Shown here piece after piece: positions 24,972-32,782 of a DNA stretch of 64,000 bases. The stretch is taken from assembly GCA_031277795.1 (NCBI GenBank), contig JAITLQ010000004.1:62001-126000 (forward strand), given 5' to 3'. The notes under the pieces were generated by a model that saw nothing but the letters and a program-made list of their open reading frames with translations, ran no database searches and was not told the DNA's origin. A program made the translations under genes and the position numbers. This DNA is from Arthrobacter sp. (GTDB taxonomy: Bacteria; Actinomycetota; Actinomycetes; Actinomycetales; Micrococcaceae). Every line of letters starts with the position of its first letter. The stretch's first letter is position 1.

Positions 24972-25959
24972 CCAGACGCTGTCGGCCGCCCCGCCCGGGG
25001 CGGCCCCGGCCTCCCCGGAAAAGGGCCCGACGGCGGGCGGCCGGGCGGGCGCGCCGGCCCGCCCCGCGCCGGGCGCCGGACGCACGCGCCGCTTCGGCCG
25101 GCTCCTGCTCACCCCGGCCCTGCTCGGCTGGGTGCTCATCGGTGTGGTGCCGCTGCTCTTCATCGTGGCCAACTCCTTCTTTGAATCGACGCTCGGCAAG
25201 CCGCTGCGCCGCTGGGCCGGCCTGGAGAACTACCAGGAGGCGCTCGGGGATCCGGACGCCGTGGCGGCGCTGTGGCGCACCGCCGCCTACGCGCTCGGCG
25301 TGACGGCCGCGTCCGTGGCCCTCGGGGTCGTCCTGGCGCTCGCCGTGTACTCGGCCTGGCGCCGCCCCGGCGCCCTGCGCACCGTCCTGCTCGTGCCGCT
25401 CTTCATCCCGCCCGTGGTGGTGGGCGTGTTGTTCAAGCAGGTCTTCAACCCCGAGGGCGGCCTCCTCGCGGTGCTGGCCAAGGCCGTGGGGCTGCCCGCC
25501 CCGGGGGTGCTCTCCTCCGCCGACTCCGCGCTGTTCGGGGTGGCCGCCGCCGACGTCTGGGAGTGGACGCCGCTCGTCTTCCTCCTGGTGCTCGCCGCCC
25601 TGCTCACGGTGGATCGCAGCGTCCTCGAGGCGGCCCGCCTCGACGGCGCGCACGGGCCGAGCCTCTTCTCCGGCGTCCTCTGGCCCGCGATCGCCGCCGC
25701 CGTGGCCTCCGCCGCGCTCATCCGGCTCGTCCTCGCCTTCAAGGTCTTCGACCTCGTGAGCGTCATGACCTCCGGCGGCCCGGGGCAATCCACCACGGTG
25801 GCCTCCTACCTGATCCACCGTGTGGCGCTGCGCGAGTTCGACCTGGGGCGCGCGAGCGTCCTGACCTTGGCGCTCGCCGTCCTCGTCACGCTCATCACCC
25901 TGCCCTTCATCGCCCTCAACTCCAGGGCCAGCCGTCTCGAGGAGGAGGAAGGCGCATGA
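24964..25959 (+). CDS. ABC sugar-type permease (MalF/UgpA type)
   Basis: A 331-residue inner-membrane permease with six hydrophobic segments after a Pro/Ala-rich leader. The coupling loop EAARLDGAHGPSLFSGVLWP is the EAA motif of CUT1 permeases. I take TTG 24964 as the start, since GGGAGAAG precedes it and the frame overlaps the binding-protein stop by 8 bp; no nearby ATG or GTG fits. It pairs with the next permease to form the pore. No ATPase gene follows, so a shared MsmK-like ATPase must be encoded elsewhere. Confidence 0.85.
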   Translation: MASQTLSAAPPGAAPASPEKGPTAGGRAGAPARPAPGAGRTRRFGRLLLTPALLGWVLIGVVPLLFIVANSFFESTLGKPLRRWAGLENYQEALGDPDAVAALWRTAAYALGVTAASVALGVVLALAVYSAWRRPGALRTVLLVPLFIPPVVVGVLFKQVFNPEGGLLAVLAKAVGLPAPGVLSSADSALFGVAAADVWEWTPLVFLLVLAALLTVDRSVLEAARLDGAHGPSLFSGVLWPAIAAAVASAALIRLVLAFKVFDLVSVMTSGGPGQSTTVASYLIHRVALREFDLGRASVLTLALAVLVTLITLPFIALNSRASRLEEEEGA

Positions 25960-27032
25960 GCACCCCAATCCAGGCGACTCCCGGCGCCGCGCCCACCGGG
26001 GCGGCCCCTGCACACGAGCCCGCCGCGAACGCGTCCGCCGCAGCGCTCACCGAGGCTGCCCCCGATTCCGCGCACAGCCTGGCGACTCCCGGCGCCGCGC
26101 CCACCGAGGCGACCCCCGCACTCGAGCCCGCCGGGCACGCGCCCGCACCGCTCGGCCCCGGGCCCAGGGGCGGCGGGGCACCGGCCCGCCGCCGCGCCGT
26201 CGTGCGTGGCTCCCGCCCGGCCGGAAGCCGGCCCTCCGTGCTCGGCCGGGTGCTCTCCCTCGTGGGGCTCATCGGGGCGCTCGTGCCCCCGCTCTACCTG
26301 CTCTCCGTCTCCCTCATGGGCCGCGACGAGACGGTGGCCGGCGTGCTCACGCCGGCCACCCCGCGCTGGGAGAACTACGGCGCGGTGCTGGGGGACTCGG
26401 ACCTGCCGCTCGCCGTGGGCGTCTCGGTGCTCGTGGCCGTGCTGGCCGGCCTGCTCTCGCTCGCCGGCGGCCTCGCAGCGGCCTGGTCCATCGCCCGGCT
26501 GCGGGTGGTCAGCGAGCGCTGGGTCGGGGTGCTCCTGAGCCCCTGGCTGTTGCCTCCCGTGGTGGCCGTGGTGCCGCTGTTCCTGCTGCTGCGCCTGAGC
26601 GGCCTCCTGAACTCCATCCCCGGACTCGTGCTCGTGTACGCGCTCGTCAACCTGCCGGTGGTCCTGTGGCTGCTGCTGAGCTTCGTGGCCAAGGTGCCGC
26701 AGGAGCTCATCGAGGCGGCGCGGCTGGACGGCGCGGGGGAGTGGCGCATCCTGGCGAGCATCGGCCTGCCGCTGCTGGCCCCCGCGCTCGTGGCCGTGGG
26801 GCTCATCGTTGGCCTGCAGAACTACCACGAGTTCCTGCTGGCCACCTTCCTCACGCAGGGCCCCGAATCCCGCACGGCCCCCGTGGTCCTGTCCCTCTTC
26901 TATGGGGACCGCATCCCCCACGTCGGCCGCATCGCCGCCGCCGGCGTCATCACCGCCCTTCCCCCGGTCCTGGCCGCGCTGCTCCTGCAGCGGCGGCTCG
27001 TCTCCGGGCTGACCCACGGAGCCTCGCGCTGA
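25956..27032 (+). CDS. ABC sugar-type permease (MalG type) with repeated Ala/Pro-rich N-terminus
   Basis: A 358-residue permease. Residues ~90-350 carry six membrane helices and the EAA loop EAARLDGAGEWRILASIGLP. The first ~85 residues are a low-complexity Ala/Pro/Glu tail on the cytoplasmic side. It contains a 36-residue unit present twice: a 26-bp exact DNA repeat at 25973-25998 and 26081-26106, 108 bp apart and in frame. MalG-type permeases normally start close to the first helix, so this extension is additional. ATG overlaps the previous stop as ATGA. It works with the preceding permease and binding protein. Confidence 0.85.
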   Translation: MSTPIQATPGAAPTGAAPAHEPAANASAAALTEAAPDSAHSLATPGAAPTEATPALEPAGHAPAPLGPGPRGGGAPARRRAVVRGSRPAGSRPSVLGRVLSLVGLIGALVPPLYLLSVSLMGRDETVAGVLTPATPRWENYGAVLGDSDLPLAVGVSVLVAVLAGLLSLAGGLAAAWSIARLRVVSERWVGVLLSPWLLPPVVAVVPLFLLLRLSGLLNSIPGLVLVYALVNLPVVLWLLLSFVAKVPQELIEAARLDGAGEWRILASIGLPLLAPALVAVGLIVGLQNYHEFLLATFLTQGPESRTAPVVLSLFYGDRIPHVGRIAAAGVITALPPVLAALLLQRRLVSGLTHGASR

Positions 27033-27052
27033 GCGCGAAGAAGGAACGCCCC

Positions 27053-28489
27053 ATGACCTCCCAGATCCACCTCAACGCCTTCGCGATGTCCACGCCGACG
27101 CACCAGAGCCCCGGCCTGTGGCGCCACCCGCAGAGCCGCGCCGATCGCTACCTCGACCTCGAGTACTGGACCGATCTGGCCAGGCTGCTCGAGCGCGGCG
27201 GTTTCGACGCGCTCTTCCTGGCCGACGTGCTCGGCGTCTACGACGTCTACGGCAACTCGGCCGCTCCGGCGCTGCGCGATGCGGACCAGGTGCCGCTCAA
27301 CGACCCGTTCATGGCGGTCTCCGCCATGGCGGCGGTGACCGAGCGCCTCGGCTTTGCCGTGACGGCGGCCCTGACGTACGAGCAGCCCTACGCCCTGGCC
27401 CGCAAGTTCTCGACCCTCGATCACCTCACGAAGGGCCGCATCGGCTGGAACATCGTCACGAGCTACCTCGAATCGGCCGCGCGCAACCTCGGCCTGGGTC
27501 GGCAGATCGCGCACGACGATCGCTACGACGTGGCCGACGAGTTCATGGACGTGGTCTACAAGCTCTGGGAGGCCTCCTGGGACGAGGGCGCCGTGGTCAA
27601 GGACCGCGCGGCCGGCCTCTACACGGACCCGGCCAAGGTGCACCCCATCAACCATGTGGGGCGCCACTTCGAGGTGCCGGGCCTGCACCTCTCCGAGCCC
27701 TCCATCCAGCGCACGCCGGCGCTCTTCCAGGCCGGTGCTTCCTCCCGCGGGCGGGCCTTCGGCGCCCAGAACGCCGAGGGCATCTTCATCAACGGCATCC
27801 GCCCCGACCTCACGCGCAAGACCACCGACGCGACGCGGGACGCGCTCGAGGCGGCGGGCCGCGGGCGGCACGACGCCAAGATCTACGCGCTCGTCACGGC
27901 CATCGTGGCCGATTCGGACGCGGAGGCCGAGCGCCTGCACCGCGAGTACCTCTCCTACGCCTCGCTCGAGGGGGCGCTCACCCTCTACGGCGGCTGGAGC
28001 GGGCTCGACCTCTCCGACGTCGCGAGCGACGAGGAGCTGGAGTACCTCGACACGAACGCCGCGCGCTCGGCCCTGTCCATCTTCACCACGGCCGATCCGC
28101 ACCGCCGCTGGACGCCCGCCGAGGTGGGCCGTTACCTCGGGATCGGCGGGATCGGCCCCGTGCTGGTCGGCTCGGCCGAGACGGTGGCCGACGAGGTGGA
28201 GCGCTGGATGGACGAGGGCGGTCTCGACGGCATCAACCTCGCCCACGCCATCACGCCGGGGTCCTACGAGCAGTTCATCGACCTCGTGGTCCCCGAACTG
28301 CGCAAGCGCGGCCGCGTCCCGGCGGCGCCGCACGGCACCACGCTGCGCGAGCACCTGGCCGGCGAGGGCGCCACGCGGCTCGCCGCACCCCACCCCGGCG
28401 CCGCCTACCGCGGGAGCCTCGCGGGCGGGCCCTCCGCCGTGGACGCCGCGGCGACCCTGACCCCGGAGGCGGTGCTCGGCGCCCGCTGA
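27053..28489 (+). CDS. LLM-class flavin monooxygenase, NtaA/SnaA/DszA family
   Basis: A 478-residue FMNH2-dependent bacterial-luciferase-fold enzyme. The N-terminal block (LNAFAMSTPTHQSPGLWRHP) and GRIGWNIVTSYLESAARNLG are typical of the NtaA/SnaA/DszA branch, which includes dibenzothiophene-sulfone and nitrilotriacetate monooxygenases. It is the fourth gene after riboswitch 1, with the importer, so it probably cleaves the imported organosulfur compound to release sulfite. No flavin reductase is encoded nearby, although the enzyme needs reduced FMN. ATG 27053 has AAGGAA upstream. Confidence 0.9.
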   Translation: MTSQIHLNAFAMSTPTHQSPGLWRHPQSRADRYLDLEYWTDLARLLERGGFDALFLADVLGVYDVYGNSAAPALRDADQVPLNDPFMAVSAMAAVTERLGFAVTAALTYEQPYALARKFSTLDHLTKGRIGWNIVTSYLESAARNLGLGRQIAHDDRYDVADEFMDVVYKLWEASWDEGAVVKDRAAGLYTDPAKVHPINHVGRHFEVPGLHLSEPSIQRTPALFQAGASSRGRAFGAQNAEGIFINGIRPDLTRKTTDATRDALEAAGRGRHDAKIYALVTAIVADSDAEAERLHREYLSYASLEGALTLYGGWSGLDLSDVASDEELEYLDTNAARSALSIFTTADPHRRWTPAEVGRYLGIGGIGPVLVGSAETVADEVERWMDEGGLDGINLAHAITPGSYEQFIDLVVPELRKRGRVPAAPHGTTLREHLAGEGATRLAAPHPGAAYRGSLAGGPSAVDAAATLTPEAVLGAR

Positions 28490-28505
28490 GCCCGGGGTCC
28501 CGGCG

Positions 28506-28536
28506 CCCGTGTGACGCCTGTGTGTCGTCACACGGG
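28506..28536 (+). terminator. Hairpin after the LLM monooxygenase gene
   Basis: CCCGTGTGACG (28506-28516) pairs perfectly with 28526-28536 across 9 nt. It starts 17 bp after the monooxygenase stop and so probably ends the first sulfur unit. Its arms also contain the TGACG half-site seen in the regulatory clusters, so it could equally be an operator. Confidence 0.45.
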
Positions 28537-28671
28537 GGCCGGCGCGCGTCACACACGGCCCATCGCCGGCCCGCGGCCCTCATGCGTGACGCCGCATGAC
28601 GCGGGGAGCGGCGCCACGGCGAAGCGTGACGGGCGGGGATGCGCGGCATCGGCGTTCCTGGTGAGCTGGTC

Positions 28672-28769
28672 CCAGCCATCCAGAGCGATCGAGAGACCTG
28701 GCTCGTCGACATCGCAGCAACCACCCCGCCTTGTACGCGGGGACGGTGCTTCCGCCAGGAACGATGGGA
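28672..28769 (+). promoter_or_regulatory. SAM-I (S-box) riboswitch 2
   Basis: This is the same architecture as copy 1: CCATC (28676-28680) with GATGG (28763-28767), GATCGAGAGACCTGGCTC, core ending GCAGCAACC, a longer variable stem (about CCCCGCC/GCGGGG), then GGTGCTTCCGCCAGGA. It lies in the 399-bp gap (28490-28888), 120 bp before the acyl-CoA-dehydrogenase-like gene. TGACG half-sites stand upstream at 28512, 28588, 28598 and 28628. It should limit this second unit when SAM is high. Confidence 0.8.
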
Positions 28770-28888
28770 ACGCCGTGGGTGTGCACCGGCGTGACTGAGA
28801 CGGCCCCGCGCAACCGCGCAGGGCCAGATCCTCCGCCCCGGTCGCCCGTGCGGCCGCGGGCCTCCGTACGCGAAAGCAGGAACCCCAC

Positions 28889-30142
28889 ATGAGCATCACG
28901 GCAGACCAGACCCGCTTCCTCACCCCGTGGCGCGCCACGCCCGAGCGCCCGCTCAACGCCACCGACGCCGAGCTGAACCACTGGCGCGCCGCCGCCGAAC
29001 GCGCGGCGGCGGTCCTCCAGCGGGACGTGCTGCAGCGCGACCGCTCCAACGCCGAGCCGTTTGCCGAGGTCGAGGTGCTGCGCGCCGAGGGCCTGCTCGA
29101 CGTGCTGGTCCCCGCCGAGTTCGGCGGCCCCGGCGGCCACTGGGAGAGCGCCTTCGAGGCGGTCCGCATCGTCTCCCGCGTGGACGGCTCGCTGGGCCAG
29201 CTGCTGGCCTACCACTACATCAACCAGGCCGGCATCGCCTTCTACGGCGCCCCCGAGGCGCAGGGTCAGTGGTGGGCCAAGGCCGCCCAGGAGAAGTGGC
29301 TCTGGGCCGACTCCGTCAACCCGACCGACCCCGACCTCATCCTGACCCCCGCCGAGAACGGCGAGGGCTGGGTCCTGAACGGGAAGAAGCGCTACTCCAC
29401 GGGCTCCTCGGTGGCGGAGGTCATCGTCATCAACGCCCTCGTCTCCGGCGGGGACGCCGACGGCCAGGTGCTGGCATTCGTCGTGGAGCGCGAGCGCGAG
29501 GGCCTGAGCCTCGGCGGCGACTGGGACAACCTGGGCCAGCGCCTCACCGGCTCGGGCTCCGTCACCTACAACAACGTGCGCGTGAGCGAGGCGGACGTCC
29601 TCGGCCCCGTCACCGACCTTCCGGTCTCCACCCTCATCACGCCCGGCATCCAGCTGGCCTTCGGCGCCTTCTACCTCGGCGTCGCCGAGGGTGCGTTGGC
29701 CCAGGGGCGCGAGATCCTCCTGGCCCGCCCCAACGCCTGGTTCCTCTCCGACGCCCCGGTCTACGCCAAGGACCCGCTCTTCCAGCGCCGCATCGGCGAG
29801 CTGAAGGCCCACACGGCCGCCGTCGCGGCGCTCGCCGAGAAGCTCTTCCGCCGCTTCGACACCGAGCTCAACGCCGACGCCGACTACTCGGACGAGGCGC
29901 GCGGCGCCTTCGCCGTGGCGATCGCCGAGCTCAAGGTCGCCGCGACCGACGTGGCGCTGCAGGTCGCCTCCGGCATCTTCGACGTCACGGGCTCCGGTTC
30001 CACGGCCAACACGGTGGGCCTGGATCTGCACTGGCGCAACGTCCGCACGCACTCCCTGCACGACCCGGTGGATTACAAGAAGGTCGAGGTGGGCGCCTAC
30101 TTCCTGGACGGCACCACCCAGCCCATCTCCCTCTACACCTGA
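28889..30142 (+). CDS. Acyl-CoA dehydrogenase-fold flavin monooxygenase (DszC/SfnC-like)
   Basis: A 417-residue protein with the ACAD fold: helical N-domain, beta middle (about residues 140-230), helical C-domain. It lacks a clear acyl-CoA-dehydrogenase catalytic Glu context, and the C-terminal GLDLHWRNVRTHSLHDP is the mark of the DszC/SfnC/HpaH-like monooxygenase branch. Such enzymes oxidise sulfides or sulfones using reduced flavin. SAM riboswitch 2 upstream supports a sulfur role. The next gene is a diverged paralogue 46 bp downstream. Substrate inferred only broadly. Confidence 0.85.
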   Translation: MSITADQTRFLTPWRATPERPLNATDAELNHWRAAAERAAAVLQRDVLQRDRSNAEPFAEVEVLRAEGLLDVLVPAEFGGPGGHWESAFEAVRIVSRVDGSLGQLLAYHYINQAGIAFYGAPEAQGQWWAKAAQEKWLWADSVNPTDPDLILTPAENGEGWVLNGKKRYSTGSSVAEVIVINALVSGGDADGQVLAFVVEREREGLSLGGDWDNLGQRLTGSGSVTYNNVRVSEADVLGPVTDLPVSTLITPGIQLAFGAFYLGVAEGALAQGREILLARPNAWFLSDAPVYAKDPLFQRRIGELKAHTAAVAALAEKLFRRFDTELNADADYSDEARGAFAVAIAELKVAATDVALQVASGIFDVTGSGSTANTVGLDLHWRNVRTHSLHDPVDYKKVEVGAYFLDGTTQPISLYT

Positions 30143-30188
30143 GCCGGCCCCGGCCACCAGCACCGAGACCCACGATCAGGAGAGAACC

Positions 30189-31436
30189 ATGAGCATCACC
30201 ACCGAGGCCACCTTCACGGTGGTCGGCCAGCACGCCACCGCCGAGGAACTCGCGGCCGTCCGCGGGCGCCTCGCCCCGGCGCTGGAGATCCTGCGCCACG
30301 GCGTGATCGAGCGCGACGCCGCCCGCGAGCTGCCGCGCGAGGGCATCGTCGCCCTGGCGCGCGCGGGCTTCGCGGCGCTGCGCGTGCCCCGCGCGCTGGG
30401 AGGCGCCGGCCTGTCGCTGACGCAGCTCTTTGCCATCCTCACCGAGGTGGCCGCCGCCGATCCCAACGCGGCGCAGGCGCTGCGCGGCCACCTGGCCTTC
30501 GTGGAGGACCGCCTGGTCTCGCGCCCCGGCCCCGAGCGCGAGGCGTGGTTCGAGCGCTTCGTGGCCGGCGAGCTCGTCGGCAATGCGTGGACGGACGCTG
30601 CGGTGTCGAAGCAGGGGCAGACCTCCACGACGCTGAGCCGCGCGGGGGAGGACTGGGCGCTCGAGGGAACCAAGTACTACTCCACCGGCAGCATCTTTGC
30701 CCAGTGGATCGACGTGTACGCGCACTCGCCGGAGCACGGCGGCGACGTCATCGCCTTGGTGCGCACCGACGACGCGGGCGTGCGGCTCAGCGACGACTGG
30801 ACCGGCTTCGGGCAGCGCACCACGGGCACGGGGACCACGGTCTTCACGGGCGCCAAGGTGCAGGACGCCGACGTGGTCCCTGGCGAGGAGCGCTTCGGCT
30901 ACCAGACGGCCTTTTACCAGCAGGTGCTGCTGGCCACGCTGGCCGGCATCGCCCGCAACGTCGCCGACGACGCGGCGACGGCGCTGCGCTCCCGCGCCCG
31001 CGGCTACTCGCACGGCGCTGCCGCCTCCCCGGCGGCCGACCCGCAGCTGCTGCAGGTGATCGGCGAGCTCGATGCGACGGCGTTTGCCGCCGCCGCCGTG
31101 GTGGACGCCGTCTCCGGCGCCCTGGAGGGCGCGGCGGCGGCCGCCGAGGCCCGCTGGAGCGGCGGGGGCTCGACGGCGGACGCCGACCAGGCGGCCGAGC
31201 GCGCCTCGGCGCGGGGTCAGGTGGCGCTCTCCGCCTCCGTGCCCGCCGCGGCCACGCGCCTCTTCGACGCCCTGGGCGCCTCCGGCACCTCGGTGCACGC
31301 TGGGCTGGACCGCCACTGGCGTAACGCGCGCACGGCAGCGACCCACAACCCGTGGGTCTACAAGGCCCGCATCTTGGGGGACGGTCTCGTGAACGACGTC
31401 GAGGCGCCGCTGCTGTGGAGCGTCGGTTCCGCCTAG
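30189..31436 (+). CDS. Acyl-CoA dehydrogenase-fold monooxygenase (SfnB-like)
   Basis: A 415-residue paralogue of the preceding gene. It keeps the ALGGAGLSLTQLFAILTEVAAADPN and YYSTGSIFAQW segments and the C-terminal HAGLDRHWRNARTAATHNP signature. The SfnB family takes part in sulfur acquisition from dimethyl sulfone-type compounds. ATG 30189 has AGGAGAG upstream. The residues ~290-345 are Ala-rich. It is the last gene of the second riboswitch unit; a strong hairpin follows at 31486-31514. Confidence 0.85.
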   Translation: MSITTEATFTVVGQHATAEELAAVRGRLAPALEILRHGVIERDAARELPREGIVALARAGFAALRVPRALGGAGLSLTQLFAILTEVAAADPNAAQALRGHLAFVEDRLVSRPGPEREAWFERFVAGELVGNAWTDAAVSKQGQTSTTLSRAGEDWALEGTKYYSTGSIFAQWIDVYAHSPEHGGDVIALVRTDDAGVRLSDDWTGFGQRTTGTGTTVFTGAKVQDADVVPGEERFGYQTAFYQQVLLATLAGIARNVADDAATALRSRARGYSHGAAASPAADPQLLQVIGELDATAFAAAAVVDAVSGALEGAAAAAEARWSGGGSTADADQAAERASARGQVALSASVPAAATRLFDALGASGTSVHAGLDRHWRNARTAATHNPWVYKARILGDGLVNDVEAPLLWSVGSA

Positions 31437-31485
31437 CTAGCCAAGGGACCCCGCCGGATCGCGCGACTCGATAGCGGCACAATGC

Positions 31486-31514
31486 GACGCCCGGCACCCA
31501 CGGTGCCGGGCGTC
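31486..31514 (+). terminator. Terminator of the second sulfur unit
   Basis: GACGCCCGGCACC (31486-31498) pairs perfectly with GGTGCCGGGCGTC (31502-31514) across a CAC loop, about 50 bp after the SfnB-like stop. No T-run follows. Confidence 0.65.
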
Positions 31515-31659
31515 GTCGTGCGTGTGAGCAACCTCTCCCACCGCCCTGTCAAACCGGTAGACGATTTGTCATGCCGCCCACCGGCGAGACACCATTTGTC
31601 CACTGGGGGCCGACTCTCATCCCCTTTCGTTCCCTTCTTGTGGGGAGCGGAGGGCAAGG

Positions 31660-31675
31660 TGTGAGATGGTTCACA
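31660..31675 (+). promoter_or_regulatory. CRP/GlxR-type binding site
   Basis: TGTGAGATGGTTCACA matches the CRP/GlxR consensus TGTGA-N6-TCACA exactly. It lies 34 bp before the start of the TrpX-like binding-protein gene, so a bound protein would probably block transcription. No crp homologue is in the window; the assignment rests on the match alone. Confidence 0.5.
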
Positions 31676-31709
31676 GCACTCCGTCACCCTTGAAATTAGG
31701 AAGAGAGCC

Positions 31710-32708
31710 ATGAAGCGTTTCACCGGCCTCAAGGTCGCGGCCGCCGCGGCTGCACTTGTCCTCACCGCCACCGCCTGCGGCAACGGCGGCTCCACCGGCT
31801 CCTCGTCCTCCGGCGATGCCGGGGCCAAGAAGAAGATTGAGATCCTGCAGTTCGTCACGCACGACGCGCTGGATGCCACCAACAAGGGCTTCCTGAAGGG
31901 TCTCGAGGCCAATGGCTTCCCGGCGGACTCGCTGGAGATCAACCAGCTCAACGGTGCCGGCGACAACTCCAACGTCACGCAGATGGCCACGAAGATCTCG
32001 CAGTCCAACCCGGACCTCGTCTTCGCGATCGCCACGCCGGCCGCCCAGGCCGTCGCCAACACGGTCAAGACCGCCCCGATCCTCTTCACCGCCGTCACCG
32101 ATCCGGTCGGCGCCAAGCTGGTCAAGTCGCTGGAGGCCCCGGGCGGCAACGTCACGGGCACCTCGGACGCCAACCCGGTCAAGGAGCAGCTTGAGCTCAT
32201 CAAGCAGCTCAAGCCCGAGGCCAAGACCGTCGGCATCGTCTACTCCTCGGCCGAGTCCAACTCCGCCGTGCAGGTCGAGTGGGCCAAGGCCGCGGCCGCC
32301 GAGCTGGGCCTGACCATCGAGGCCAAGGGCATCTCCGCCTCCTCCGAGGTCTCCCAGGCCGCTTCCTCGCTCAACGTTGACGCGATCTACGTCCCCACGG
32401 ACAACGCCGTCGTCTCCGCCATGGCCTCCCTCGTGAAGGTGGCCGAGGCCAACAAGACCCTGGTCATCGGCGCCGAGGCCGGCACCGTCAAGGCCGGCGC
32501 CGTCGCCACCGTCGGCATCAACTACGAGAAGCTCGGCGAGCAGACCGGCGTCATGGCCTCCAAGATCCTGAAGGGCGAGGCCAAGCCCGAGTCCATGCCG
32601 GTCGAGACGCAGACCGAGTACGACGTGTACATCAACGAGACCGCCGCCAAGAACATCGGTCTCACCCTCCCGGCAGACCTGGTCGCCAAGGCCGTCGAGA
32701 AGTACTGA
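31710..32708 (+). CDS. ABC substrate-binding lipoprotein, TrpX/PF04392 family
   Basis: A 332-residue binding protein with a signal peptide ending at a relaxed lipobox (ATAC, Cys23) and a Gly/Ser linker. The body resembles the family typified by streptococcal TrpX: LQFVTHDALDATNKGFLKGL, PILFTAVTDPVGAKLV and VYSSAESNS-type segments, a periplasmic-binding type I fold. Known members bind tryptophan, tyrosine or other aromatic or branched amino acids. It is followed by its permease and ATPase after a strong hairpin (32725-32762). The ligand is probable only at the level of an amino acid. Confidence 0.85.
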   Translation: MKRFTGLKVAAAAAALVLTATACGNGGSTGSSSSGDAGAKKKIEILQFVTHDALDATNKGFLKGLEANGFPADSLEINQLNGAGDNSNVTQMATKISQSNPDLVFAIATPAAQAVANTVKTAPILFTAVTDPVGAKLVKSLEAPGGNVTGTSDANPVKEQLELIKQLKPEAKTVGIVYSSAESNSAVQVEWAKAAAAELGLTIEAKGISASSEVSQAASSLNVDAIYVPTDNAVVSAMASLVKVAEANKTLVIGAEAGTVKAGAVATVGINYEKLGEQTGVMASKILKGEAKPESMPVETQTEYDVYINETAAKNIGLTLPADLVAKAVEKY

Positions 32709-32724
32709 GCCAAGGCCAATGATT

Positions 32725-32762
32725 CGGGGCGCGGGTCGGAATCGCTTCCGACCCGCGCCCCG
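32725..32762 (+). terminator. Intercistronic hairpin between binding-protein and permease genes
   Basis: A 17-bp perfect stem (CGGGGCGCGGGTCGGAA, 32725-32741, with 32746-32762) closes on a TCGC loop. It sits between the binding-protein stop and the permease start, just as in the peptide ABC operon (8525-8561), and probably lowers downstream expression. Confidence 0.6.
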
Positions 32763-32782
32763 GGCATGACGAGGAGTCACCC

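Noticed and set aside
27033-28888. A hidden ABC ATPase gene for the sugar-type importer
   Set aside because: I looked for Walker A, LSGG and DEP motifs on both strands around the permeases and found none; the ATPase must be elsewhere.
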